From the NCBI GenBank assembly GCA_963575745.1, contig CAUYUJ010014598.1:312842-376841 (forward strand): a DNA stretch of 64,000 bases. Reading direction: 5' to 3'. The position numbers and the translations under genes are program-made. How positions within the stretch are numbered: the stretch's first letter is position 1; every line of letters starts with the position of its first letter. Below, piece by piece: positions 55,546-64,000 of the stretch. The notes under the pieces are model-generated. The model saw nothing but the letters and a program-made list of their open reading frames with translations, ran no database searches and was not told the origin of the DNA. The stretch comes from Prorocentrum cordatum (lineage: Eukaryota > Sar > Dinophyceae > Prorocentrales > Prorocentraceae).

Positions 55546-56450
55546 TTGATGGCTAACCAAGGTCCGTTGACGCTGCCATTCATCAAGATAAACCGCGCAC
55601 ACTGGTAGGCGAACACGCACAAGCGGGCCACCTGCGGACAGAAACCGACGCGCCTGCATCGGTCTAGAAGCAGCTCCAGATCAAATAGTTCATAGAATTT
55701 ATACATGTCCCAAAGGACACTAGCGGACACATCGTTGTTGGGAACAGACTCTTCAGATCTAAGAGCTTGCCTCCAAACCACGCCCGAGGAAGACTTGAAT
55801 CGCCCGCAGGCGAAGAAAGGCCTCTGCCACGCGGCCCCCCACTCCTCAGCTAAGCGACGGCGAGCACGTCCCCAGAGTCTGTAAGTAGCCACGAAGAGGT
55901 CGATAGGCCTGAAGCCTCCAGAGGCCTTCGACAACATGGCCAGGAGAAACACCCTCAACTGAGTCGGAGAAGCCGAATGCATCTCCCAGGGCTGGAACAT
56001 CTCCCCCAGGGCCAGGAGGGCGTCGTCGCTAAGCTGCGCGAAGTGCCTCATGTGAAAGCCGTCGACCGAGACAGCCGTAATTTTGGAATAGCTGAGGCTG
56101 AGATCGCGAAGCACTGGGGGACTGAGAAACTCCAAGGGCTCCAGGATAGCCTCGCGCGCAAAACTGTCAGGCGGCCGAGCCCCCTGATAAGTTTTGCCCC
56201 AGAGGTCCGCGAACTTGAGGGCTTCCGCTTTCAGGAGGCTGAGTGGATCCGAAACCAGGGCACCATCGGAGCTCAGGGTAGTCGTTGGTTTCCAAGACTG
56301 GGGGCCCCTCGTGTACTGATGAGCCCTCTTGCCCCCTTTCTCGATGCCCCCCAAGATCCGCTGCCCCCAGGAAGCTCTGGATCCCTTCCGAGTAAAAGCG
56401 ACGGCCTCCGAAAGGGACCCCTCGAAGTCCTCCAACAACTGAGTCAGAGA
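55545..56450 (-). CDS. LINE ORF2, middle part: reverse transcriptase fingers and motif A
   Basis: Lies in a different frame from the flanking parts, open from 56480 to 55482. Numbering from the ATG at 56480: SRASWGQRILGGIEKGGKRA (34-53) is the conserved N-terminal RT region, SGGFRPIDLF (187-196) the fingers strand motif, and LWDMYKFYE (256-264) is motif A with catalytic D258. The 5' join is near 56440-56465 (one extra base). The 3' join is at the C4/G4 run 55542-55545 (one missing base). The two shifts cancel. A homopolymer indel in assembly could explain the second. No clear slippery site supports programmed frameshifting. Confidence 0.82.
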
Positions 56451-58083
56451 ACCTCCAATCGTCCAGGGAAAGCTCGTCACTACGTCCCAAGAATAAAACA
56501 GCCTGATCGTGAACCACAGACCACTGCCCCAGATGATCCAAGATACACTGAGGAGGTCGTCGCATCTGACCTACGATCGAGTGCACAGCCGGGTGCTCGA
56601 CGGGGTCGCCCGCGCCGAGGTGCCCGATCATAGCGCGCAGCTGCACAACAGAGAAATTGACCGACTGCTGCGCTGACGGCGGAGCGGCCTTGGTGTCGAT
56701 AGCGAGCGGATCGTACCACTCGCACCTAGGCCTGCGACCACGAGTGCCAAAAACTGGGATAGACGACTGCGTCGAGTTGACAAGTTCGACCTCGCTGAGA
56801 TTGGCCCGCACTTCGTAGGCCGATTCCAGCCCAGCAAAGGCCACCTGCAGCCTCCCAGAGACAGCGCTTCCCAGAGTAAAGTCCAGAAGCTCCAGGGTGT
56901 GGGACCAGTCGGGCGGCTGCGTCACGGGCCCAATGGCAGGGTCAACGGGGATCTTCGGAGGCTTGCGAAACCTGGGGGCCCGTAGAGTGCTAAGAGACTT
57001 GTGGAACTCCAGACGCACAGGCAAATGAGGATAAGTGGCAGCCTCCTCGACCAGAGAAACATCCTTAACACATTTACTCAGGCCTCCAGAGACCAGAAAG
57101 TAGTCGTAGTGCTTGGCACCACTGGGGCCCGTCAAAGACCCTCGATCCCCAGGCACCGACACCAGTGAGCCTCGCAGAAGCTCAGGTATTCCGTTGTCCA
57201 GAAGAACTTCGGGGACCACGTTGAAATCCCCGCCCAACACGAACGGCAAGCCCGAGTGAACCGGGAACGACATGGCATCAGAGAGGATAGAAACGTTGGC
57301 ATCGCTCATCTGCTCGCAATCGCGCAAGTAGATACTGGCGACTAAGAACTGCGGCTGTCCCAGCCGCTGAACGACACCTGCCACACACCTGTGAGGAGAG
57401 ACCTGAGTGACGTCGAGAAGTGGGTGGAATCCAAAAACTGCACGAACTGCTACCGCAACGCCTGCAGAAGCACCACCCTCCTCCCCAGAACATCCAGGCT
57501 CCCACAGAATCTTCCAACCGCGGCGGATCCCCCAAGCACTGGCCTGATTGATTTCTTCAAAACTGCGAAGCTTGTGCTCCTGGATAAACACGATGTGAGC
57601 GCGGGTTTGTTCCAGTCTCCTACGAGCAGTTCCCCATCCCGAACCATTGAAAGTCACCAGAATGAAATCGAACTCATTGCCAGGAAACTCAGAGACCGAG
57701 GGAAGAACGACACTGGGCTGGTTAGGCCAACTCACCGATGGATCAGGACGCTGTGAATGACCAGGTACAGCAGACGGCCCCGACCCCTCCGCTAAGAAGT
57801 CGCCCCCACCCTTTAACCCTGGGGGCCAACCAGCACGCGCTGGGAGGAGGGTGGGGACTGTGGCAGAGGGGCCTGTCGACAAGGTGCCTGGCGAGGACGC
57901 GGTGCACCCAGAAGACAAATTATGGGCCTCCAGCGGCCTGGTGGGAGGACACGAAGCCCCCTCCTGATAGGCTATGGTGATATTAGGTACGCAACCTGCT
58001 GGCAACGGACTCCACCATCTCCAACCTGCGCTTCTTCTCCTCAGCAGAGGCCGTAGGCCAGCACAAAAGGTTGTAGAGGTCAT
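56450..58083 (-). CDS. LINE ORF2, 5' part: apurinic-like endonuclease
   Basis: Exonuclease-endonuclease-phosphatase fold that nicks the target DNA. Numbered from the first ATG at 58083: N146 in VTFNGSGWG, E169 in IVFIQEHKL, D286 and N288 in LGGDFNVV, D327 in HYDYFLVS, and H353 in PHLPVRLEF. These match the N, E, D-x-N, D and H positions of the family. The ~135 residues before the domain are Pro/Ser/Gly-rich linker. The ATG at 58083 lies 101 nt inside ORF1, in another frame. The frame itself is open from 58143 through a GTG. Downstream of residue ~540 it leads into the shifted RT segment; the unshifted frame runs to 56167 without sense. Confidence 0.9.
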
Positions 58084-58924
58084 CGTCCGAGCGAATGTTA
58101 GGCCTGGCCGAAGGAGCAGAAGCCGATCTCGTCGACGACCCACGAGCCTTGACGGCCTCCTCGGACTTGGTGAGGTGCGCCCTGCCAGACTGCAAGGCGC
58201 TGCGCATGGCCTCCATCTTGGCCTTCAGATCCGCCAAGCTCTCCTTCTGGACAGCCTCAGCAGCCTGGCCCAGGAAGACGTCCATGGCCGAGAACGTGTC
58301 CTTGAACTTGGCGATGTCGACCTCCGCCGCAGGGTCTTCCTCAGGAGGAGCAACCTTGGCGGATAATTCACGATAGCGCACACGTAACTGCTCGATCTCC
58401 GTGCCGATATGAGTGGACTTCGTGCGCAGCTCCTCACCCCGCTTACGATGGTACTCAATAGATTCCGTAATCTGCAGCAGCTCCTTCTCCTTCGAGAGCA
58501 GCTGCTTCTGGACGGCAGAGGCTTGCACCCCTGCGCTCTGCTTATCCAGCTCTGCCTGTTTGACCGCCGTGGACGAGGCAGCCAGAGCCTGGAGGATGGC
58601 GTCAGCCCCAGGGAGGCCATCGCCGACGCCCCTGAAGTGCTTGGTGAGCGCCTCGAGGTACTCCTGCTGATTGCTGGACGGAGGGGGCGGCACGCCAGCA
58701 CGGCCATATCCCTTTCCAGCACCTTTGCCACCACCATCGGCGCCACGACGGCGCTTACCCCCATCAGACAGCTGACCATCCCCACCAGCACGAGGACGAC
58801 TTTGCGCCAGGGGCGATGGCAGAGGGTTGTGGCACGACTTGCACCACTTGTACCGCGGCATGTTCTTCTCGCAACCGCATACCCCGCAGGGAGCGACGAG
58901 CGAGGAGCCACCGCCACCCGCCAT
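57983..58924 (-). CDS. LINE ORF1: zinc-ribbon and coiled-coil RNA-binding protein (putative)
   Basis: 313 residues from the ATG at 58924, the first ATG downstream of the spliced leader. Near the N-terminus, CGVCGCEKNMPRYKWCKSC gives a C-x2-C...C-x2-C zinc ribbon. A Gly/Arg/Lys-rich linker (GGKRRRGADGGGKGAGKG) follows, then about 170 residues of heptad-like charged helix (QKQLLSKEKELLQITESIEY and on), then a Ser/Arg-rich tail. The layout fits a nucleic-acid-binding, multimerising ORF1 protein that packages element RNA. This is inferred from layout, not from a named domain. It overlaps ORF2, suggesting coupled or leaky translation. The frame is intact. Confidence 0.78.
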   Translation of the reverse strand: MAGGGGSSLVAPCGVCGCEKNMPRYKWCKSCHNPLPSPLAQSRPRAGGDGQLSDGGKRRRGADGGGKGAGKGYGRAGVPPPPSSNQQEYLEALTKHFRGVGDGLPGADAILQALAASSTAVKQAELDKQSAGVQASAVQKQLLSKEKELLQITESIEYHRKRGEELRTKSTHIGTEIEQLRVRYRELSAKVAPPEEDPAAEVDIAKFKDTFSAMDVFLGQAAEAVQKESLADLKAKMEAMRSALQSGRAHLTKSEEAVKARGSSTRSASAPSARPNIRSDDDLYNLLCWPTASAEEKKRRLEMVESVASRLRT

Positions 58925-58975
58925 GGCTGCAACAAGACCCACAGACAAAGGAAGTGCGGCCAAGGCCCGGCGCGA

Positions 58976-58997
58976 CTTGAGCCAAAATGGCTACGGA
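58976..58997 (-). other. Dinoflagellate spliced leader sequence (complete, 22 nt)
   Basis: On the minus strand, T then CCGTAGCCATTTTGGCTCAA then G: every position of the published DinoSL consensus (D-CCGUAGCCAUUUUGGCUCAAG). The 5' flank is a TC repeat, so the element starts exactly where the leader starts. Only 52 nt separate it from the ORF1 ATG. Confidence 0.95.
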
Positions 58998-59395
58998 GAG
59001 AGAGAGAGAGAGAGAGAGAGGTAGAAGGAGGAGGAGGAGGAGAAAGAAAAGGGTAACACAGGTGAAAGGAGGAGACAGGGAACGAGGGGGAGGAGGAGGA
59101 GGACGAGGAGGAGCAGGAAGAAAAAGAGGAAGAAGAAGACGAGGACGAGGACGTAGGAGGAGGAAGAGGCAGGAGGAGGAGGAGGAGGAGGAAGAGGAGG
59201 AGGAGGAGGAGGAGGAGGAGGGGGAGGAGGAGGAGGGGGAGGAGGAGGAGGAGGAAGACGACGACGATGGAGGAGGAGGAGGAGCAGGAGGAGGAGGAGA
59301 GGGAGAAGGAGGAATGAGGAGGAGGAGGAAAAGGAGGAGGAACGTGAGGAGGAGGAGGACGACGAGTGAGCAGGAGGACGGATGGAGGGAGGAGG
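58998..59395 (+). repeat. GA and GGA microsatellites at the LINE 5' boundary
   Basis: (GA)n to 59020, then about 370 bp of GGAGGA and GGAAGA with an A-rich patch at 59040-59060. Confidence 0.95.
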
Positions 59396-60035
59396 ACCAG
59401 TGTAAACCAAAGACCCGTCAACGATGTTTGAATAGGCCCCTACAAGGGTTCATTTCCACTGATGGAGCCGCCTCGTTTGGAGACAACCGTTTAGAAACCC
59501 TGAAGCGTGCCAAAAAAAAAATCCTCGAGACTCCACGCCACGGGCGAGCCTGATTGTTTCGTCTTGACGATCGTGATACGTGCCAGAAAACCAATCTTGA
59601 TACTTGCACACCGCGAATCATCGTAATGGTTGCACCCTCACAACCTAGAGCCTCTCCAAAATCCCATGTATGGTACGTTGACCATGGGAACCGATGACAT
59701 TCTTGCATGGGAACCGATGACATTCTTGCAATGTCGGAGATGAGGGGGTGAGATCGAAGTGGAACGGAGAGCCCCCCTACCGGGACATCGGTTTCGGTTT
59801 CGTGTTCGTGCGTGCCGTGCGTGCGGGCGAGGCGAAGCTGCGTGGGCGGGCGAAAGAAAGTCTCCTCTGGCTGAGGCGAGGCCAGACCAAATGATTCTTT
59901 TCCCGGGGCCAGTGGCCCGCGGTGTCCCGCCGGTGTCCCGCCTCCGGCTGAGGCGCGGCCGGACCAAATGATTCCGTTCTGGGGCCGGTGGCCCTCTGTG
60001 TCCTGCTGGTGTCCCGCCGGTGTCCCGCCGGTGTC
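59396..60035. other. Unique region with short direct repeats
   Basis: CATGGGAACCGATGACATTC occurs twice (about 59684 and 59708). A ~78-bp block with GAGGC(G)AGGCCAGACCAAATGA and GGTGTCCCGCC is duplicated at 59865-60010. A10 lies at 59511. No gene is recognised. Confidence 0.55.
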
Positions 60036-60037
60036 CC

Positions 60038-60086
<49 letters not shown>

Positions 60087-60373
60087 TCCCGATGATGTCC
60101 CGATGATGGTGATGATGATGATGTTGATGATGGTGATGGTGATGGTGATGGTGATTATGATGATGATGATGATGATGTCGATGATGTTTATGATGATGAT
60201 GATGATGGTGATGGTGATGGTGATGGTGATGGTGATGATGATGGTGTCCCGATGATGGTGATGATGATGTTGACGATGTTGATGATGATGATGATGATGA
60301 TGATGGTGATGGTGGTGATGATGATGGTGCTCGATGATGATGATGATGCTGCTGATGATGATGATGATGTTGC

Positions 60374-60404
<31 letters not shown>

Positions 60405-60810
60405 GGTGATGATCCTTATGAGGTTGATGATGATGAGATGATGAAAGGATGATGGTGTCCCGATGATGATGATGGTGTCCCGATGATGATGATGATGAGG
60501 TTGATGGTGATGCTCTCGATGATGATGGTGATGATGACGGTGTCCCGATGATGATGATGTTGTTGATGATGATGGCGACGGTGATGGTGTCCCGATGATG
60601 ATGTTGATGATGAGGATGATGATGAGGTGGTGATGATGATTTTGATGACGGCGGCCCCATGATGGTGATGATGAGGCTGACGTTGATGATGATGGTGTCC
60701 CGATGATGATGGTGATGATGATGATGGTGACGACGATGATGGTGTCCCGATGATGACGATGCTGATGATGATGTTGATGATGATGTTGCTGATGATGATG
60801 ATGGTGCCCC

Positions 60811-60844
<34 letters not shown>

Positions 60845-61135
60845 GTTTTGATGATGTTGTTCATGATGATGATGAGATGATGATGGCGGTGTTCCGATGA
60901 TGATGGTGTCCTGATGGTGCTGATGTTGGTGATGGTGATGAGATGATGATGATGGTGACGTTGATGTGTCCCGACGATGATGATGGTGATGGTGATGCTG
61001 TTGATGATGATGGTGATGAGGTGATGGTGATGACGGTGTTCCAATGATGATGATGCTGATGGTGTTGATGATGATGTTGATGATGATGATGCTGATGACG
61101 TTGATGACGATGATGTTGATGATGATGACGCTGAT
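60036..61135 (+). repeat. GAT/GATGGT microsatellite, 1.1 kb
   Basis: ATGATG repeats with regular GTCCCGATGATG interruptions, which suggest an original longer unit. Minus-strand His/Ser-rich and plus-strand Met/Asp-rich frames are artefacts. Confidence 0.97.
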
Positions 61136-61372
61136 TGTGAGTTCGATTGTGACATCGATAGTGAGATCGATAGGGAGACCGACTGTGAGATCGATTGTGT
61201 GATCGATAGTGAGATCGATATTGATATCGATTGTGAGATCGATAGTCAGATCGATTGTGAGATCGATCGAGTAGAATAGATCGAGTGATATCGATTGTGA
61301 GATCGATCGAGCGAGATCGATCGAGCGAGACCGATAGTGAGATCGATAGTGAGACCGATCGAGTGAGACGTT
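61136..61372 (+). repeat. GATCGATAGTGA 12-bp minisatellite
   Basis: About 20 degenerate copies of GAGATCGATAGT/GAGATCGATTGT. Unusually dense in GATC and ATCGAT. Confidence 0.95.
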
Positions 61373-61424
61373 GGTTCCCCCCGAACATCCTTCTCACCCG
61401 AAGGGTGGTCGTACAGGTTTTGAA

Positions 61425-61605
61425 GCAATTGTGCGCGGCGTTAAGGCGAGAGCCACATTTTGAAAAACACCTGCATTCAACCCGCAAAATTTCCCCGTGT
61501 GTTTCGGACGAGCGCGCGCGGCGTTAAGGCGAGAGCCACAGTTTGAAAACTTTCCGCCTTCAATCCGCGAAATTCTTGCAATGGTTTCCAACCATCCTCT
61601 GGTGT
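61425..61605 (+). repeat. About 80-bp satellite, left block (2 copies)
   Basis: GCGCGGCGTTAAGGCGAGAG at about 61431 and 61514, followed by CCACA(T/G)TTTGAAAA and TTCAATCCGCGAAA. Same family as 63430-63830. Confidence 0.9.
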
Positions 61606-61699
61606 TGGGTCCTCGTTTTGAAGAGAGTGCCCCGCGTCTCCTTCTCCTCCCTCAATTCTCACCCTCCTCCCCATCCGTGCGTTGACTCTCCGCATGTCT

Positions 61700-63370
61700 C
61701 TGTTCCAGCACACCCCTCACACGCTTCGTGACCTCATAGGGAGCGCCCCCGAAGGTCCCAGTGGCGCAGCTCGCATGGCGCCGCCGCCCCGTTCTGATAC
61801 ACCCCTCAGACGCTTCGTGGCCCCATAGGTAGCCCCACTTAAGGCAACAGTGGCGCAGCTCGCATGGCGCCGCCGCCACCTTGTGACACATCCCTCACAC
61901 GTTTCGTGGCCCCATACGGAGGTCCACCAAAGGCCCCAGTGGCACAGCTCGCATGGCGCAGCCGCCCCAGTTTGGCACACCCTTTACACGCTTCGCTGCC
62001 CCATGGGGAGCTCCTCCTAAGGCCCCATCAGTGGCGCAGCTCGCATGGCGCGGCCGCCCCATTCTGGCACACCCCTCTCACGCTCCGTGTCCCCATCGGG
62101 GGCTCCATCTAAAGTCCCACTGGCGCAGCTCGCATGGCGCGGCCGTCCACTGTACACCCCTCACACGTTTCGTGGCCCCATACGGAGTTCCACTTAAGGT
62201 CACAGTGGCGCAGCTCGCATGGCGGCGCCGCCCCATTTTGGCACACCCCTCACACGTTTCGTGGCCACATAGGGAGCCCCCCCCTAAGGTCACAGTGGCG
62301 CAGCTCGCATGGCGCTGCGCCCCATTTTGGCACACACACACACACCTCACAAGCTTCGCGGCCTCATGAGGAGCTCCGCCTAAGGCCTTTGTGGCGCAGT
62401 CCGCATGGCTGTGCCGCCTTATTTTGGCACACCCTCCACACGTTCTGTGGCCACATAGGACATTCCATTTCAGGTTCCAGCGGCGCAGTCCGCATGACGC
62501 CGCCGCCCCAGTTTGGCACACCTCTCACACCTTACGTGGCCCCATATGGGGCCCAACCGAGGGTCACAATGGCAGAACTCGCATGGCGGCGCCGCGCTAT
62601 TTCGGTGTATGTTTCACACGTGTCGTGGCCCCATAGGGAGTTTCACATAAGGCCCCAGTGGCGCAGCTCGCATGGCGCAGCCGCTTCATTATTTGGCACG
62701 CGCACACTACACACGGTTCTTGGCCCTATAGGGTATAGGGAGTTCCACCTAAGGTCCCAGTGGTGCAGTTCGCATGGCGCCGCCGCCCCATTGTGGCACA
62801 CCCCTCTCGCGTTTCGTGGCCCCATAAGGAGCTCCAACGAATGCCCCCAGTGGCAGGGTTCGCACAGCGGCACCGCTCCATTTTTGCACACCCCTAACAC
62901 GTTTCGTGTGCCCACAGGGAGTTCCACTTGGTGCCGCACAGTTCGCATCTGGGTGTCGCCCCCGTTTCGGCGCACCCCTCACACGCTCCGTGGCACAATA
63001 GCCCCACCCAAGGCCCCAGTGACACAGTTCGCAAGTGGGCGTCGCCCCCGTTTCGGCACACCCCTCGCACGTTTCGTGGCAGCTCCACTTGAAGGCTCCA
63101 GTCGTGCAGTTCGCATGTGTGCGTCACCCCCGTTTCGGTACACCCCTCACACGTTTCGTGGCCCCATAGGGAGCTCCACCACCGAAGTTGCCAATGGCAG
63201 TGCTCAGACGTGGGCGTCACCCCCGTTTCGGCACACCCTTGATGTGTTTCGTGGCCCCATAGGGGGCTCCACCTAAGGCCCCAGTGGCAGTGCTCACATT
63301 TGGACGTCACCCCCGTGTTGGCCCACCCCTCACACGTGCCGTGGCCCCATACGGAGCTCCACCGAATACG
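61700..63370 (+). repeat. 89-bp satellite array, about 19 copies
   Basis: Copies begin near 61711, 61800, 61889, 61979, 62071 and so on to about 63325. Each runs CACCCCTCACACG, TTTCGTGGCCCCATAGGGAG, CTCCACCTAAGG, CCCAGTGGCGCAGCTCGCA. Copies up to about 62900 end TGGCGCCGCCGCCCC; those after end GGGCGTCGCCCCCGTTTCGG. Copy length varies (84-98 bp), so the 380-codon open frame at 62134-63276 crosses copies in different frames and is not a repeat protein. Confidence 0.93.
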
Positions 63371-63424
63371 GTTCTCACAGCTGCGCTATTCACGCCTGCA
63401 TTTGGTTGGGCCCTTCGCCAGGAC

Positions 63425-63830
63425 AATGTGTGAACGAGTGCGCGCGGCGCGAAGGCGAGAGCCACATGCTGGAAGAGGCCCGCCCTCCATCTGCGAAAGG
63501 GTTGCAGTTATTTTGGGCGAGTGCGCGCGGCGCTACGGCGAGAGCCACAGTTTGAAAACCACCCGCCCTCAATCCGCGAAACTCTCTGCAAAATGTTTAA
63601 ATCGAATGAGCGCGACGCTACGGCGAGAGCTACTTTTTGGAAGCGGCCCGTCCTCCACCTGCGAAAGTGTTGCAATGTTTCAGACGACTGAGCGCGGCGC
63701 TAAGGCGAGAGCCGCATTTTGAAAGCCACCCGCTCTCAATCCGCGAAAATTTTGCAAGTGTTCAAGGCGAATGCGCGCGGCGCTAAGGCGAGAGCCACAT
63801 TTTGGAACCGGTCCGCCCTCTATGTGTCAA
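63425..63830 (+). repeat. About 80-bp satellite, right block (5 copies)
   Basis: GCGCGGCGCTAAGGCGAGAG-type starts near 63437, 63522, 63607, 63690 and 63772, with CCGCCCTCAATCCGCGAAA inside. Confidence 0.9.
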
Positions 63831-64000
63831 ATTGATGTCATTTGTTTAGCTCCAGGGTCATAAGTGGTGAGGAAGTCTCAGGCGAAACGCCCGGCCCGCC
63901 CTTTCGACCGGCCTCGGGCTGCGACAGGGAGGGATTACGTCTAAGGAACAGGAATCGAGGATGGAGGAGAAAGGATGAGCAGGAGGAAGAGTGGAAGAGC
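63831..64000. other. Window end with a stray satellite core
   Basis: GAAGTCTCAGGCGAAACGCC at about 63871-63890 matches the GTCTCAGGCGAAA variant of the 20-kb-unit satellite, over 18 kb from the nearest block. GAGGAGAAAGGA repeats close the window. Confidence 0.5.

Larger units (their letters stand above)
52948..58997 (-). mobile_element. Nearly complete non-LTR retrotransposon (LINE) with a spliced-leader 5' end
   Basis: About 6.05 kb. In element order: spliced leader (58997-58976), 5' UTR, ORF1 (58924-57983), ORF2 (58083-53155: endonuclease, reverse transcriptase, RNase H, zinc-binding tail), 3' UTR, and a CA-rich end at 52958-52948. GA repeats lie outside both ends (58998-59020 and 52935-52947), consistent with insertion into, and duplication of, a GA microsatellite. 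ORF2 has two compensating frameshifts; catalytic residues of all three enzymes are kept. There is no LTR, integrase or protease. Coordinates of the 3' end are inferred. Confidence 0.9.

Noticed and set aside
58225-59421. 398-codon minus-strand frame rich in Ser/Leu/Pro upstream of and over ORF1
   Set aside because: It reads through the GGA microsatellite and then ORF1 in the wrong frame; the zinc ribbon and coiled coil are in the other frame.
59638-61155. 505-codon Ser/His-rich minus-strand frame
   Set aside because: Translation of the GAT repeat (ATC/CAT/TCA), without any non-repeat core.
62234-62245. CCATTTTGGC in the 89-bp repeat as a second spliced leader
   Set aside because: Only the CCATTTTGGC core matches; the flanking CCGTAG and TCAAG parts are absent, so it is chance within the satellite.
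62134-63276. 380-codon repeat protein over the 89-bp array
   Set aside because: Copy lengths vary from 84 to 98 bp, so peptide motifs change frame from copy to copy. No selection on a frame is visible.

Overview
The window looks like nuclear DNA of a dinoflagellate. The strongest evidence is a complete 22-nt dinoflagellate spliced leader (DinoSL), encoded on the minus strand at 58976-58997, at the 5' end of a non-LTR retrotransposon. Other support is the GC-rich sequence, sparse genes, layered satellites and minisatellites, long GGA/TCC, GAT, GTG and GTGTGC microsatellites, and several retroelement relics whose protein style I recognise from dinoflagellate genomes. GC-rich genera such as Prorocentrum would fit, but I cannot name the species from sequence alone. 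No bacterial operons, rRNA, convincing tRNA or CRISPR array are visible.

Layout. 1-1258: copy of a dispersed repeat ('element A') with a 431-bp tandem duplication. 1330-4526: two probable exons of one plus-strand host gene of a dinoflagellate-expanded family of unknown function, separated by a repeat-filled intron. 5041-6298: leader copies of the composite repeat. 6299-26581 and 26682-46832: two copies of a unit of about 20.2 kb in direct tandem orientation. Each copy stops at a 100-N gap in the same GGA repeat. Each unit holds, in order: a composite field (37-41 bp satellite, element A, element B); a C-rich spacer; a dead retroelement relic keeping connector and RNase H regions; 98-bp repeats; a small duplicated acidic module; a perfect 19-bp-stem hairpin; a long spacer; GTG and GTGTGC microsatellites; and a 405-bp foldback (MITE-like) element.

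46933-64000 is single-copy in the window. It holds CA/CCT repeats, an 80-bp minisatellite, and a frameshifted plus-strand retroelement (48512 to about 51577) with a YADD reverse-transcriptase motif and zinc fingers. Next comes a nearly intact minus-strand LINE of about 6.05 kb (52948-58997) with ORF1 (zinc ribbon plus coiled coil) and ORF2 (endonuclease, reverse transcriptase, RNase H, zinc-binding tail). After it lie GGA, GAT and GATCGATA repeats, and an 89-bp satellite array nested inside an ~80-bp satellite.

The only protein-coding content I can support is the two host exons and the three retroelements; nearly everything else is repeat. The most notable object is the LINE whose 5' end coincides with the spliced leader. 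This implies that a trans-spliced mRNA was the template for insertion.
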